NCBI GenBank assembly: GCA_013178015.1
Contig: JABLXR010000038.1
Span: 1-38,850, forward strand
DNA: 38,850 nt
Reading direction: 5' to 3'
Source: Anaerolineae bacterium
GTDB taxonomy: Bacteria > Chloroflexota > Anaerolineae > DRVO01
Part shown: positions 24,347 through 33,638 of the stretch, one piece after another
How positions within the stretch are numbered: the first letter of the stretch is position 1
How the letters are laid out: every line of letters starts with the position of its first letter
Translations under genes and position numbers: made by a program
Notes under the pieces: generated by a model
Seen by the model: the letters and a program-made list of their open reading frames with translations, nothing else
Database searches by the model: none
Told to the model about the DNA's origin: nothing

Positions 24347-24350
24347 GTTC

Positions 24351-24379
24351 TTGACATGGTGATGGCTTTCTCTATTCTA
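24351..24379 (+). promoter_or_regulatory. Promoter for the large glycoside hydrolase
   Basis: TTGACA (24351-24356) and TATTCT (24373-24378) are spaced by 16 bp. The same stretch read leftward gives TAGAAT (24379-24374), a possible -10 for the aldolase operon, though no good -35 for it was seen. Confidence 0.65.
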
Positions 24380-24434
24380 GCCCGAACCGAGCCAGCTTTT
24401 CGAGCCTCGCGGGTACTTTTGGGCCGACGTCCGC

Positions 24435-27400
24435 GTGCGCTCGCAGGAGATGCCCTCAGTGCCCCGAACTGTGATCCTATGGCAAGATGACTTCCCCTTC
24501 TATGACGCTCTTCCTCTGTCCGAGGCCATGCTGAGCGCCGCCTTCTCTGGGGCCGTCTGCGTTCCCGTGGAGGAGCTGCCCGCCGCTCTGGGCAGCGCCG
24601 AGACGAGCCTGCTCGTACTACCGCATGGTTCAGCGTTCCCCTTCGAGGCGTGGGACGCCATCCGCCGACACCTGGCCTCCGGCGGGCACCTTCTCACCAT
24701 CGGAGGAGCGCCCTTCTCGGTACCGGTCTACCGCCAGCGACACGGATTCGCGCCCGGCCGGGCCACCGTCGCCTACCTCCGGTCCCTCAGCATCAACGAA
24801 GCCGTTGCCCTCGACACCAGGCACCTCGACCTGGTCTCCGCACACGCTTCCTTCTCCACCATCGGAGGGGGGTGGCGGGCCCGCCGTTCCTGGGCCTTGC
24901 AGGCGAAGCTGTCCGATGAGCAGCACTACAACCGCCTGGGCAGCATGGGCGTGGTAGGCGCCCGCCTGGAACCGCTGCTCCAAGCGGTTGATGCCGAGGG
25001 CCGCGTGCTGGCGACCCCGGCGGTTCTGCTGGATCACTTCCACGGTCCTTTCGCCGGTTCTCGCTGGGTGATGCTCAACTTCGAGGCCGAGGATGGCTTC
25101 AACAGCAGCGAGGAGGCCGTGCGCCTGTACTCCGCCGCTCAGCGAGTGGCCCTGCGGGGACCGCTTCGCTTTGGAGCTCGGCCTGCCCTAGCGGTCTTGG
25201 CCCAGGGCGAGGTTCCCACCCTCATCCTGCACGCTCTCTCCTGGCAGGAACACCCGGACGCAGTGCTGCGCCTGACGGTAGAGGGGCCCGATGGCGCTTC
25301 ACTCCGCGAAGACATCCCTTTTCCCGTGGGCCGTGTCCCCCAGCACCAGGCCCTGGCCTTGCCCGCCCCCCTGCACCCGGGGCTGCATCGCGTGCACCTG
25401 CGTCTCCGGTCCGGCGCCGGCTTCCTCACCCAGTACACCACCGGGTACTGGTGCCGCGATCCCGAGCTGCTGTCCTCGGGCCCTCGGCTCTCCGCCGGGC
25501 AGAGCTTCCTGGAGCGCGACGGTCGGCCCCTGCCCATCGCCGGCACCACCTACATGTCCCGCGACGCCCACCGGCAGTTCCTCCTCCGGCCCAACCCGGC
25601 CCACTGGCACGATGACTTCGCCGTCATGGCCGCTGCCGGCATCAACTTCGTGCGCACCGGGATCTGGAGCGGGCAGGATCAGATCATGCTGGAGCCAGGC
25701 GTCGCCCGCGAGGACACCCTGAGGGCGTTCGAGGCCTATCTGCACTGCGCTCGCGCTCACGGCCTGGCCGTCCAGTTCTGCCTCTTCGCCTTCCAGCCCG
25801 ACGCCTTCGGCGGGGGCAACCCCTATCTCGACCCAGACGCTCGCGCCCGCCAACGCGACTTCGTGGCTGCGTTCGTCCGCCGCTTCCGCCACGTGCCCGA
25901 CCTGAGCTGGGACCTGATCAACGAGCCCAGTCAGTTCGACCCTGAGCATCTGTTCCAGCAGCGGCCCCACTACGACCCCCACGAGCGCCGAGCCTGGAAC
26001 CAGTGGCTGCAGCGCCGATACCGGACCCACGAGGAGCTCCTGCAGGCCTGGAACGCAACCCCCGCCGACGTAGGGCCCTGGGGCGATGTCCGCCCGCCTC
26101 ACCTGGCAGAGCTGTCTCATCACCAGCGCTGGGGGACGGCCAAGCCGCTGATGGCGGTCGACTGGCACCTGTTCTCCCAGGACGCCTTCAGCGATTGGGC
26201 CCGCGACCTGGTGGAGACGATCCGAGCCTGCGGCAGCGATCAGATGGTGACCGTCGGTCAGGATGAGGGAGCGCTGACCGGTCGCCCCTCTCCCTTCTTC
26301 CATGGCGACGCCTTGTCCCACACCTGTATCCACACCTGGTGGCTCAATGACGCCCTGCTGTGCGACCACCTGTGCGCCGCCCTGCCGGGCAAGCCTCTCC
26401 TGGTCCAGGAGACCGGGGTGATGCACTACGAGCGGCTGGACCAGACGTCCCGCCGCACGGAGCAGAACCGCGCCCACTTGCTGGAGCGGAAGCTGGCCCT
26501 GGCCCTGGGAGCCGGGGCGGGTTTCGTGCAGTGGCTGTGGAACACCAACACCGACATGGTGGACGACAACGAGGTCGCCATCGGCGCCCTCCGGGCCGAC
26601 GGCAGTGAGAAGCCAGAGATGGATGTCATGCGCCGGATGGCCGCCTTCGCCGGAGCTCTCGCCCGTTACGTTGGCCCCTGGGAGCCAGAGCCGGTCCTGG
26701 TGGTGCAGCCTCAGGCAGGCCTCTACTCCACCGACCACGACCTGGTGCTGCGCGCCACGCAGCAGGCAGTGCGGGCCCTTGCGCACGGGCTCGGTCTGCC
26801 CTGCCGTGTCCTGGGCGAGAACGCCCTCGCCCAGGCAGGCAACCCCGACCTGGTGCTGGTGCCGTACCCGCGCGCCTTTGGCGAGGCCGGCTGGCAGCGC
26901 CTGCTCGACCTTGCCCGCCGGGGCAGCACCATCGCCCTGAGCGGGCCCATGGGCGACGAGCACTTCCACCTCACCGAGCGCCTGGCACCGTACGGCCTCA
27001 GCGCCGTCATCGCTCCCGTGACCTCGCGACACTGTTGGCAGGACTCCCCTTCCGGGCCGATACCCCTGACCTACGCCGGCGAGAGCCTCAACCGCCTAGA
27101 CCGGTGGCTGTTCCCGGGCTCAGACGACACTTGGTGGCAGGCGGACCTGGGAGCGGGGCGTCTCCTAACCTGCGCCTACCCGGCGGAACTGAGCCAGGAT
27201 GAGGGCGGCGTGCGGGCAGTATACAGCGCTATGGTGCAGGCCAGTCGCCGGCCGGTGCGGCCGTGGCACACGGTCCAGGGCCGGCCCGAAGGTGCCCTGA
27301 TCTGGCCTCGGCGATTCCCCGGAGCTACTCTCTACACGTGCCTCTCGGAATCGGATCGGGCCAGCGCCGTGACGTTCCGCGACGAGCGGGGAGGAGCTGA

Positions 27401-27617
27401 GCTGACCCTGGAACTGGCCAGCGAGCGAGCTGCTTTGGTCCTGCTCAGCCCGCAGGGCGCTCCCCTGGAAGCGTGCGTACATGGTCGTCTGGTAGTGGGT
27501 GGCCAGGAGGTGTGGACAGGCGGTGATGCCGTCCTGCACTGGGACGAGCCCCACGCGGTAAATGGGGCCAACACGAGCCTGCCCCGGGTCACCTTCCCGC
27601 ACCGACGAGCTCGGTGA
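24435..27617 (+). CDS. Large clan-A glycoside hydrolase (beta-galactosidase/mannosidase-like)
   Basis: The protein has 1060 residues and no signal peptide. An N-terminal Rossmann-like domain of about 240 residues resembles the trimerisation or class I amidotransferase-like module of GH42 enzymes. A beta domain (about 250-350) and then a TIM barrel (about 355-700) follow. The barrel carries WDLINEPSQ (acid/base E497) and LLVQETGVM (nucleophile E659). Another amidotransferase-like domain (about 715-880) and a C-terminal beta domain follow. It should hydrolyse a beta-linked oligosaccharide in the cytoplasm. Start is uncertain: GTG 24435, ATG 24450 (AGGAG directly adjoining), or GTG 24459 with AGGAG nine bases upstream. 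It is divergent from the aldolase/esterase pair. Confidence 0.82.
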   Translation: MRSQEMPSVPRTVILWQDDFPFYDALPLSEAMLSAAFSGAVCVPVEELPAALGSAETSLLVLPHGSAFPFEAWDAIRRHLASGGHLLTIGGAPFSVPVYRQRHGFAPGRATVAYLRSLSINEAVALDTRHLDLVSAHASFSTIGGGWRARRSWALQAKLSDEQHYNRLGSMGVVGARLEPLLQAVDAEGRVLATPAVLLDHFHGPFAGSRWVMLNFEAEDGFNSSEEAVRLYSAAQRVALRGPLRFGARPALAVLAQGEVPTLILHALSWQEHPDAVLRLTVEGPDGASLREDIPFPVGRVPQHQALALPAPLHPGLHRVHLRLRSGAGFLTQYTTGYWCRDPELLSSGPRLSAGQSFLERDGRPLPIAGTTYMSRDAHRQFLLRPNPAHWHDDFAVMAAAGINFVRTGIWSGQDQIMLEPGVAREDTLRAFEAYLHCARAHGLAVQFCLFAFQPDAFGGGNPYLDPDARARQRDFVAAFVRRFRHVPDLSWDLINEPSQFDPEHLFQQRPHYDPHERRAWNQWLQRRYRTHEELLQAWNATPADVGPWGDVRPPHLAELSHHQRWGTAKPLMAVDWHLFSQDAFSDWARDLVETIRACGSDQMVTVGQDEGALTGRPSPFFHGDALSHTCIHTWWLNDALLCDHLCAALPGKPLLVQETGVMHYERLDQTSRRTEQNRAHLLERKLALALGAGAGFVQWLWNTNTDMVDDNEVAIGALRADGSEKPEMDVMRRMAAFAGALARYVGPWEPEPVLVVQPQAGLYSTDHDLVLRATQQAVRALAHGLGLPCRVLGENALAQAGNPDLVLVPYPRAFGEAGWQRLLDLARRGSTIALSGPMGDEHFHLTERLAPYGLSAVIAPVTSRHCWQDSPSGPIPLTYAGESLNRLDRWLFPGSDDTWWQADLGAGRLLTCAYPAELSQDEGGVRAVYSAMVQASRRPVRPWHTVQGRPEGALIWPRRFPGATLYTCLSESDRASAVTFRDERGGAELTLELASERAALVLLSPQGAPLEACVHGRLVVGGQEVWTGGDAVLHWDEPHAVNGANTSLPRVTFPHRRAR

Positions 27618-27742
27618 CAGCCAGGTGGCCCCGGTGGGTCGCCCAGTCGGCTGCCTAGTGTCACCTCCAGTCGATGCCCCAGGGAAGCCTGCATTTCCGC
27701 CACATGCCGGCGCACTGCGCCTGGGCGTTTCCAGGCCAGGAG

Positions 27743-27751
27743 TGCTAGAAT
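27743..27751 (+). promoter_or_regulatory. Candidate extended -10 promoter of the Lgt-like gene
   Basis: TGCTAGAAT at 27743-27751 is an extended -10 element (TGn plus TAGAAT). No good -35 is present. It lies 38 bases before the ATG at 27789. Confidence 0.4.
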
Positions 27752-27788
27752 CGCCCCACGCCATAGCCCCGAGGGCGCCAACCAGCTC

Positions 27789-28571
27789 ATGCACAGTGTA
27801 GCACTCGGACCCCTGAGCCTATCCTCATACAGCCTTAGCGTGGCCGTGGCCCTGGCCGGGGGCCTGGGCATGCTCTGGCGCCTGGCCCGTGATCGGGGGC
27901 TCGACGCGGGGCTGGCGCTAGATGCCGCCCTGGTTGGCCTCCTCGTGGGGCTGCTGGCCGCTCGGGTGGAGACGGTGCTCACCAATCTGGAGTACTTCCG
28001 CGAGCGGCCCGCCCTGATTCTATCGCTCGGGCGAGGGGGCTTCGGCTTTCGCTCGCTGACGGTAGTGGGGGTAGCTGCGTACTCCCTGGTCGTTCGTCAT
28101 CGAGCTAGGCGCTGGCAGCTGTACCTCTCCGTCCTGACGCCCGCTCTGGCCTTGGGTGCGGCCGCGCTCTGGGCCGGAGCGCTCTTCTGGGGAGGGTTCG
28201 CAGGAGTGCCCTGGTCGGGGCCGGGAGCTCTCGCCCTTCCCGACCGGTACGGCATAATCGTGCCCCGGCTCCCCCTGCAGGCGACCATGGCCGTCGCCCA
28301 CTCCGGCTTTGCGGTGGCGGCACTCACTGTGCTGAGGAGAGCCCTGCCGGCCGGGCCGTGCTTGAGCCTCTGGGGGGCCTCGACGTCCGCCCTGGCGGCC
28401 TTCCTGGCCAACTTCCGAGCCGAACAGGCTCTCATGCTCGGGCTGTTGCCCCGCTCGCTGGTGGCCGACCTGGCGCTGTCGGCCGCTTGGCTCATCGCTG
28501 CGTTGCTGCTCTTCGGCCAGCGAGGCAGCACTCCCGCCTCGACCGAGCCGGATGGCGGGCCAGCGGTCTAG
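27789..28571 (+). CDS. Lgt-like membrane protein lacking canonical catalytic residues
   Basis: This 260-residue polytopic membrane protein aligns by eye with prolipoprotein diacylglyceryl transferase. Matching regions are SSYSLSVAVALAGGLGMLWRLARDRGLD at the N-terminus, the GARxxYVL-like LLAARVETVLTNLEYF, a GG-rich loop, and ANFRAEQALMLG near the end. The Lgt signature (GRxGNFxNGE-type in E. coli) is replaced by GAAALWAGALFWGG, so the essential Arg and Asn are gone. The usual H-GGL is replaced by GFGFRSLTVVG. It is either a very divergent Lgt or a family member that lost transferase activity. It is convergent with mgtE, 17 bp apart. Confidence 0.6.
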   Translation: MHSVALGPLSLSSYSLSVAVALAGGLGMLWRLARDRGLDAGLALDAALVGLLVGLLAARVETVLTNLEYFRERPALILSLGRGGFGFRSLTVVGVAAYSLVVRHRARRWQLYLSVLTPALALGAAALWAGALFWGGFAGVPWSGPGALALPDRYGIIVPRLPLQATMAVAHSGFAVAALTVLRRALPAGPCLSLWGASTSALAAFLANFRAEQALMLGLLPRSLVADLALSAAWLIAALLLFGQRGSTPASTEPDGGPAV

Positions 28572-28588
28572 ACCGGCGGGCCGCGGCT

Positions 28589-29950
28589 CTAGATCTGCTC
28601 CAGCACCAGCACGGCCACCGTCAGGTAGATGAGCAGGCCCGTGGCATCCACCAGCGTGGAGATCAGGGGGGCCGACATCACCGTAGGGTCTATGCCGATG
28701 ACGTCAGCCAAGATGGGCACCAGGGCCCCCACAGTGTTGGCCCAGATGCAGACGAACAGCACCGTGACCGATACCACCACTGCCAGCTCCAGAGGCACGC
28801 TCCACAGAGCCACGCGCACGAGAGCCACCACCGCCAACAGAAGCCCCAGCAGCGCCCCTGACGCCAACTCCCGGTGCAGCACCCGGAGCGCATCGCGCCG
28901 ACGCACCTCCTTGAGCGCCAGGGCGCGAATGACCGCCGTGACCGTCTGCGAGCCGGCGTTCCCTCCGGTCCCTATGAGCAGCGGGATGAAGAAGGTAAGC
29001 TCCACCACCGCCTGTAACTCCGACTGGAAGTAGTGCAGCACCGTCCCAGTCAGCGTCTGAGCTACGAACAAGACCAGCAACCAGGTGAACCGTGAGCGGA
29101 CTACCTCGGTGATCCGCTGGGACCAGTAGGGCTTGTCCGCGATCGGCCCCGATTCGATGCCGCCCAGGTGCAGCAGGTCCTCAGTGGCCTCGTCCTGGAG
29201 CACGTCTATGATGTCGTCGTGAGTGATCACGCCCTGCATCACGCCGTTGGCGTCCACCACTGGCAGCGCCGCCAAGTTGTGACGGGCCATTTGCCGCGCC
29301 GCCTCTTCCTGGTCCACATCCGTTTGCACCCGGATGACGTTTGGGTTCATGATGTCGCCGATCCGAGCGCTTGGGTCTGCCAAGATCAGTTCCCTCAAAC
29401 CGACGACGCCCACCAGTCGCGAGTCCTTATCCACCACATACAGGTAATAGGGAGTGCCCCCGTCGGGCCTGGTGCGCCGCAGGAACTCGATGGCTTGACT
29501 CGCCGTGGTGCGGGGGCGTAGGGCAATGAACGCGGTGGTCATGAGACCACCGGCCGTCTCGTCCGCGTGGCGGAGCAAGGGGATCACCTCGTCGGCATCC
29601 TCCATGGCCGCCAGGGCCTCGGAGGCTTGCTGAGGGGGCAGGTCGCCCAGCAGGTCGGCCGCTTCGTCCGGTTCCATCTCGTCCAGAACGTCGGCCAGCA
29701 CTTCTGAGGACAGCCCCTCGGCCACGTCGGCTGCTTCTTCCTCCTCCATCTCCTCCAGCAGGTCAGCTGCCGTGGCCAGGTCCATCTCCGGGAGGAGCGC
29801 GGCCTGCTCACCGTCGTCGAGGACCTCGAAGGCATCGGCGCGGTCGGCCGGGTGCAGCCGGTTCAGGAGGCTGATGGCTTCATCAATGCGACCGGCCTCA
29901 AGGGCGGCCTGGATCTCCTCGATAATGCCACTACGGGCGAGCTCTCCCAT
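28589..29950 (-). CDS. mgtE: Magnesium transporter MgtE
   Basis: The protein has 453 residues and the full MgtE architecture: an acidic helical N domain (ALLPEMDLATAADLLEEMEEEEAADV), two CBS domains (about 135-260; MTTAFIALRPRTTASQAI and IMNPNVIRVQTDVDQEEAARQM), the connecting helix, and five membrane helices with GTGGNAGSQT in the pore region. It conducts Mg2+ into the cell and is closed by Mg2+ binding to the N/CBS domains. GAGGAGAGG precedes ATG 29950. I looked for an M-box riboswitch in the upstream region and saw none. Confidence 0.95.
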   Translation of the reverse strand: MGELARSGIIEEIQAALEAGRIDEAISLLNRLHPADRADAFEVLDDGEQAALLPEMDLATAADLLEEMEEEEAADVAEGLSSEVLADVLDEMEPDEAADLLGDLPPQQASEALAAMEDADEVIPLLRHADETAGGLMTTAFIALRPRTTASQAIEFLRRTRPDGGTPYYLYVVDKDSRLVGVVGLRELILADPSARIGDIMNPNVIRVQTDVDQEEAARQMARHNLAALPVVDANGVMQGVITHDDIIDVLQDEATEDLLHLGGIESGPIADKPYWSQRITEVVRSRFTWLLVLFVAQTLTGTVLHYFQSELQAVVELTFFIPLLIGTGGNAGSQTVTAVIRALALKEVRRRDALRVLHRELASGALLGLLLAVVALVRVALWSVPLELAVVVSVTVLFVCIWANTVGALVPILADVIGIDPTVMSAPLISTLVDATGLLIYLTVAVLVLEQI

Positions 29951-30417
29951 CGCCTCTCCTCGACCTGGTTCAACTGGCTTGCGGCCCGGCGAAGGCCGTC
30001 AGTTGCGGCAGAGCGATCGGCCAAACGCGCGACTACTACACGGGCCACGCAAACAGAATCAGGAACCCAACAGCGTCTCTTTGGGTGGGGTCGCCGGCAC
30101 CGGCAGCGAGTGGAGGGCCGCAAGGCCACACCCAGATGGGACCGGGATACCCCCCACGGGCCTGATTCCCTAGGGACGTGGCAGCACCACCCACTGGCCC
30201 ATTCTGACGCAGGTACGGCCACGCCGGCAAACGCTATGCCGACGCCAGGCTGGTGCTCCTCAGTGCGATACTGTGGGCACGATCCGCCAGGCCGGTGGCA
30301 CAGGCCTCTGTGACCCCTGGATCGGCGGCCAAGCGACGCCTGCGGAAGGCTGCGTTGCGCGTGGTACGGTTCCGCCACTAGCCTCCGCTGGGGGTACGCG
30401 CGTGTAAGGCAGATCAG
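29951..30417. other. Noncoding divergent region between mgtE and the ABC operon
   Basis: This is about 470 bp without a supportable gene. Frames such as that across 29863-30711 overlap mgtE and the ABC permease start. No riboswitch motif (M-box, THI-box) was recognised. Confidence 0.5.
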
Positions 30418-30446
30418 TTGTGTGGGCAGAGGTGGTTGGGCATAAT
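30418..30446 (+). promoter_or_regulatory. Candidate promoter of the ABC transporter operon
   Basis: TTGTGT (30418-30423), 17 bp and CATAAT (30441-30446, five of six matches) form a plausible sigma-70 promoter. It implies that the ABC permease starts at ATG 30517 and not at 30418. Confidence 0.5.
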
Positions 30447-30516
30447 GGGTCGGCCCGAGAAGCTCCAGACCAGAGCCGAGGTAGGAACAGTTTGGGTTAC
30501 CAGGAGATTCACGCAG

Positions 30517-32271
30517 ATGCCACCGTGGCTTTGGTCTAGAAGGCAGCAGACAGCGGCGCTCGAGCGCGGCTACGCACCGGGGCAGCCCCACCGCCCAGTG
30601 GGATGGGCGGACGTCATCGTCATTCTGGCCGTGGCCGTAATCGTATACGCCGGCGTGCGGCTCGCGTTCCAAGCGCCTGATGTCATCCGCGGTCCCAGCA
30701 TCTCCCTGCAACCGCAGGCCTTGCCCTGGTATGCCCTCCTATCCCTGGGGCGCATGCTGTCCGCCTACGTTCTGTCCCTGCTCTTCGCCCTCGTCTACGG
30801 TCGCGCTGCAGCTCGCAACCGACTGGCGGAGACGGTGCTGATGCCGGCCCTGGATGTGCTGCAGAGTGTGCCCATCCTCTCTTTTCTGCCCGTGGTTTTG
30901 TTGAGCCTGAGTGCCGTTCTGCCCATCGCCATCGCCACCGAGCTTGCCTCCATCGTCCTGATCTTCACCAGCCAGGCGTGGAACCTCATCTTCGCCTGGT
31001 ATCAGTCCTTGACCACCATTCCCAGAGAGCTCGACGAGGCCAGCTCAGTGTTCCGCTTGAGTACCTGGCAGCGAATCAAGACGCTGGAGCTTCCCTTCTC
31101 CGCTCCCGCGCTCATCTGGAACAGCATGATGAGTTGGGCCGGAGGCTGGTTCTTCCTCATGGCCGCTGAGATCCTCACCGTGGGCCAGCGCGACTTCCGC
31201 CTGCCCGGCCTGGGAGCCTATCTCCAGGAGGCAGCCCACCAGGGCGATCTCGTCGCCATCGCCTGGGGAGTGGCCACATTGGTCCTCCTCATCGTCGCCC
31301 TCGACCAACTGGTGTGGCGCCCGCTGCTAGCGTGGGCGGACAAGTTTGGGCTCGAGACTGTGACCGGAGAGACGAGGCCGTCCTCGTGGTTCCTGCACAG
31401 CCTGCATCGGTCACGCATTGCTGCCTGGGCCGCCCGAACCGTGCTGCGTCCTTTGATCGCCCGCGTCGACTCACGCCTGGAGAGGCTTTTCCCTCACCCC
31501 GACCAGCCGGCTACCGTAGAGCGTCCCCGCACGATCTTGGTGTACGGCCTGACCGCCCTGGCGGGAGCAGTGCTCGCGTATGGCGTCTTCCGGTCCGGCC
31601 AGGTACTCGTGTCAGTGCCGGCACACCAGTGGGCTGGAATAGGCATCGGCGCTGTCTCAACGCTTGCCCGGGTCAGCGCCGCCCTGGTCATCGCCCTGCT
31701 GTGGACGGTGCCACTGGGGGTGGCCATCGGGACCAACCGCTCCGTCGCCACCTTCCTTCAGCCCGTGGTTCAGATCGCTGCGTCCATCCCCGCCACCGCT
31801 CTGTTCCCGGCGGTCCTGCTCCTGCTCCTGCGAGTGCCGTCCGGGCTCGAGTTCGCCGCCATCCTGCTCATGCTCGCGGGCAGCCAATGGTACCTCCTCT
31901 TCAACATCGTGGCCGGTGCCAGCGCCATCCCGGAGGATCTGAGGTATACTGCCTCCCTGCTCCAACTGCGGGGAGCGGACCGCTGGCGCACACTGGTGCT
32001 CCCGGCCCTCTTCCCCTACATCATCACCGGGGCCATCACCGCCACCGGTGGAGCGTGGAACGCGAGCATAGTGGCCGAGTATGTGACCTTTGCCGGCCAG
32101 ACCGCTGAGATAGGCGGTATAGGCGCCGTCATCGCCGGGGCGACGTCTCAGGGAGACTACCCACTACTGCTGGCTGGCACCATGAGCATGATAGTGACAG
32201 TGGTCCTGATAAACCGGCTCTTGTGGCGCCGCCTGTACCGGCTAGCCGAAGAGCGTTACCGCATGGAGTGA
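30517..32271 (+). CDS. ABC transporter permease, two fused NitT/TauT-type domains
   Basis: The protein has 584 residues, twice the size of SsuC/TauC permeases. The first half (about 30-260) holds helices and an EAA-like loop with IPRELDEASSVFRLSTWQRIKTLELP. The second half (about 340-580) holds IPEDLRYTASLLQLRGADRWRTLVLP, the matching cytoplasmic loop. Such double permeases pair with an ATPase carrying an AAA-associated C-terminal domain, as found directly downstream. ATG 30517 has AGGAG ten bases upstream and follows a promoter-like pair. No substrate-binding protein is nearby; nitrate, sulfonate, bicarbonate or another anion are possible substrates but not indicated. Confidence 0.85.
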   Translation: MPPWLWSRRQQTAALERGYAPGQPHRPVGWADVIVILAVAVIVYAGVRLAFQAPDVIRGPSISLQPQALPWYALLSLGRMLSAYVLSLLFALVYGRAAARNRLAETVLMPALDVLQSVPILSFLPVVLLSLSAVLPIAIATELASIVLIFTSQAWNLIFAWYQSLTTIPRELDEASSVFRLSTWQRIKTLELPFSAPALIWNSMMSWAGGWFFLMAAEILTVGQRDFRLPGLGAYLQEAAHQGDLVAIAWGVATLVLLIVALDQLVWRPLLAWADKFGLETVTGETRPSSWFLHSLHRSRIAAWAARTVLRPLIARVDSRLERLFPHPDQPATVERPRTILVYGLTALAGAVLAYGVFRSGQVLVSVPAHQWAGIGIGAVSTLARVSAALVIALLWTVPLGVAIGTNRSVATFLQPVVQIAASIPATALFPAVLLLLLRVPSGLEFAAILLMLAGSQWYLLFNIVAGASAIPEDLRYTASLLQLRGADRWRTLVLPALFPYIITGAITATGGAWNASIVAEYVTFAGQTAEIGGIGAVIAGATSQGDYPLLLAGTMSMIVTVVLINRLLWRRLYRLAEERYRME

Positions 32272-32276
32272 TGTAG

Positions 32277-33587
32277 TTGAGCCGCAACGTCCCTCTGGCG
32301 GAGCTTAGGAGCATAAGTCAAGTCTATGGCAGCGACGGGCGCCGCTTCGTCGCCATAGACAACGTCAGTCTCACCATCGCCGAGGGCGAGTTCGTGGCCC
32401 TCATCGGCCCGTCCGGCTGCGGGAAGAGCACCCTACTGCGCATCATCACTGGTCTGCAGCGGGCTACCGAAGGAGAGGTGCTATATCGGGGCGAGGCCCT
32501 GCGGGGCGTCAACCCGCGATCCAGCATCGTGTTCCAGACCTTCGCCCTATTTCCATGGCTCACGGTTCAGGAGAACGTCGAGGTGGCCTTGAAGGCTCGG
32601 GGAGTTCCGGAGAAGCTGCGCACGGCGCGAGCGCTCGACCTGATAGATCGGGTCGGCCTGGATGGCTTCGAGACTGCCTACCCCAGGGAGCTCTCCGGCG
32701 GCATGCGGCAGAAGGTGGGATTCGCCCGTGCCATGGCAGTGGAGCCGGAGCTGCTCTGTCTGGATGAGCCTTTCTCCGCCCTGGACGTCCTCAGCGCCGA
32801 GGCCCTGCGCGGCGAGCTCCTGGAGCTGTGGACTAGCGGCAGCATACCCACCAAAGCCATCCTCATGGTTACCCACAACATCGAGGAGGCCGTGTTCATG
32901 GCCAACCGGGTGGTAGCCATGCAGAAGGACCCGGGCAGGATCATCGCCCAGCTCGAGGTGCCTTTGGAGCACCCCCGTGACCCCAAGTCGCGCCCTTTCA
33001 TCGAGATCCTCGATCGCGTCTACGCCATCCTGGCCGGGCAGACCCAGCCCGAGGCGGTGGAGCTGGGGTCGGCCCCGGGCGAGCCCGGGCCCACTAGGCC
33101 GCTGATGAACGTAGGCGTGAGTGAGCTCTCCGGCCTGCTGGAGCATCTGTCTGCCGCTCCCGACAACTCCGCCGACATCTACCAGCTATCGGAGCAGCTC
33201 AAGATCGGTTCGGACCCGCTCCTGGCCCTGAGCGAAGCGGCTGAGCTGCTTGGGTTCGCCACCGTGTCTCAAGGCGACATCAGGCTGACACCGCTGGGCG
33301 AAACCTTCGCCGAAGCCAGCATCCAGACCCGAAAGGAGATCTTCGCCACGCGCGCCCGCCGAGTTCCTCTCATCCGTTGGCTTCTGGCGCTACTGGCAGC
33401 GGCTGAGGGCAGGAGGCTGCCTCGTGACCTGGTACTCACCGCCCTCGAATTGGAGTTCCCTCCCGACCAGGCCGAGGAACAGCTTGACACGGCCATCAGC
33501 TGGGGTCGCTACGCTGAGCTCCTCGCCTACGACGTCCGGGACGGGGTGCTCTACCTTGAGCCCGCTGGAGCCCAGATAGCGGCCTAA
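32277..33587 (+). CDS. ABC transporter ATPase, NitT/TauT type with AAA-associated C-terminal domain
   Basis: This 436-residue ATPase has Walker A GPSGCGKST (44-52), signature LSGGMRQ (139-145) and Walker B LLCLDEP (159-165). The switch histidine is in MVTHNIEEAVFMA. From about 275 onward comes a helical C-terminal domain (VSELSGLLEHLSA...TPLGETFAEASI...) of the type called AAA_assoc_C, probably regulatory. The start is TTG 32277, five bases after the permease stop, with GGAG ahead of it. It energises the fused permease of the preceding gene. Confidence 0.9.
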   Translation: MSRNVPLAELRSISQVYGSDGRRFVAIDNVSLTIAEGEFVALIGPSGCGKSTLLRIITGLQRATEGEVLYRGEALRGVNPRSSIVFQTFALFPWLTVQENVEVALKARGVPEKLRTARALDLIDRVGLDGFETAYPRELSGGMRQKVGFARAMAVEPELLCLDEPFSALDVLSAEALRGELLELWTSGSIPTKAILMVTHNIEEAVFMANRVVAMQKDPGRIIAQLEVPLEHPRDPKSRPFIEILDRVYAILAGQTQPEAVELGSAPGEPGPTRPLMNVGVSELSGLLEHLSAAPDNSADIYQLSEQLKIGSDPLLALSEAAELLGFATVSQGDIRLTPLGETFAEASIQTRKEIFATRARRVPLIRWLLALLAAAEGRRLPRDLVLTALELEFPPDQAEEQLDTAISWGRYAELLAYDVRDGVLYLEPAGAQIAA

Positions 33588-33638
33588 CCGGGCTGTCCCG
33601 CTATCGCCCGGACATCTGCGCCGCCCTCGGGAGGAGAT

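Noticed and set aside
25299-27032. 577-residue minus-strand frame inside the large glycoside hydrolase
   Set aside because: It mirrors the codon pattern of the real gene and contains no family motif.
29951-30516. M-box upstream of mgtE or THI-box upstream of the ABC operon
   Set aside because: None of the conserved core segments of either class could be found on the right strand.
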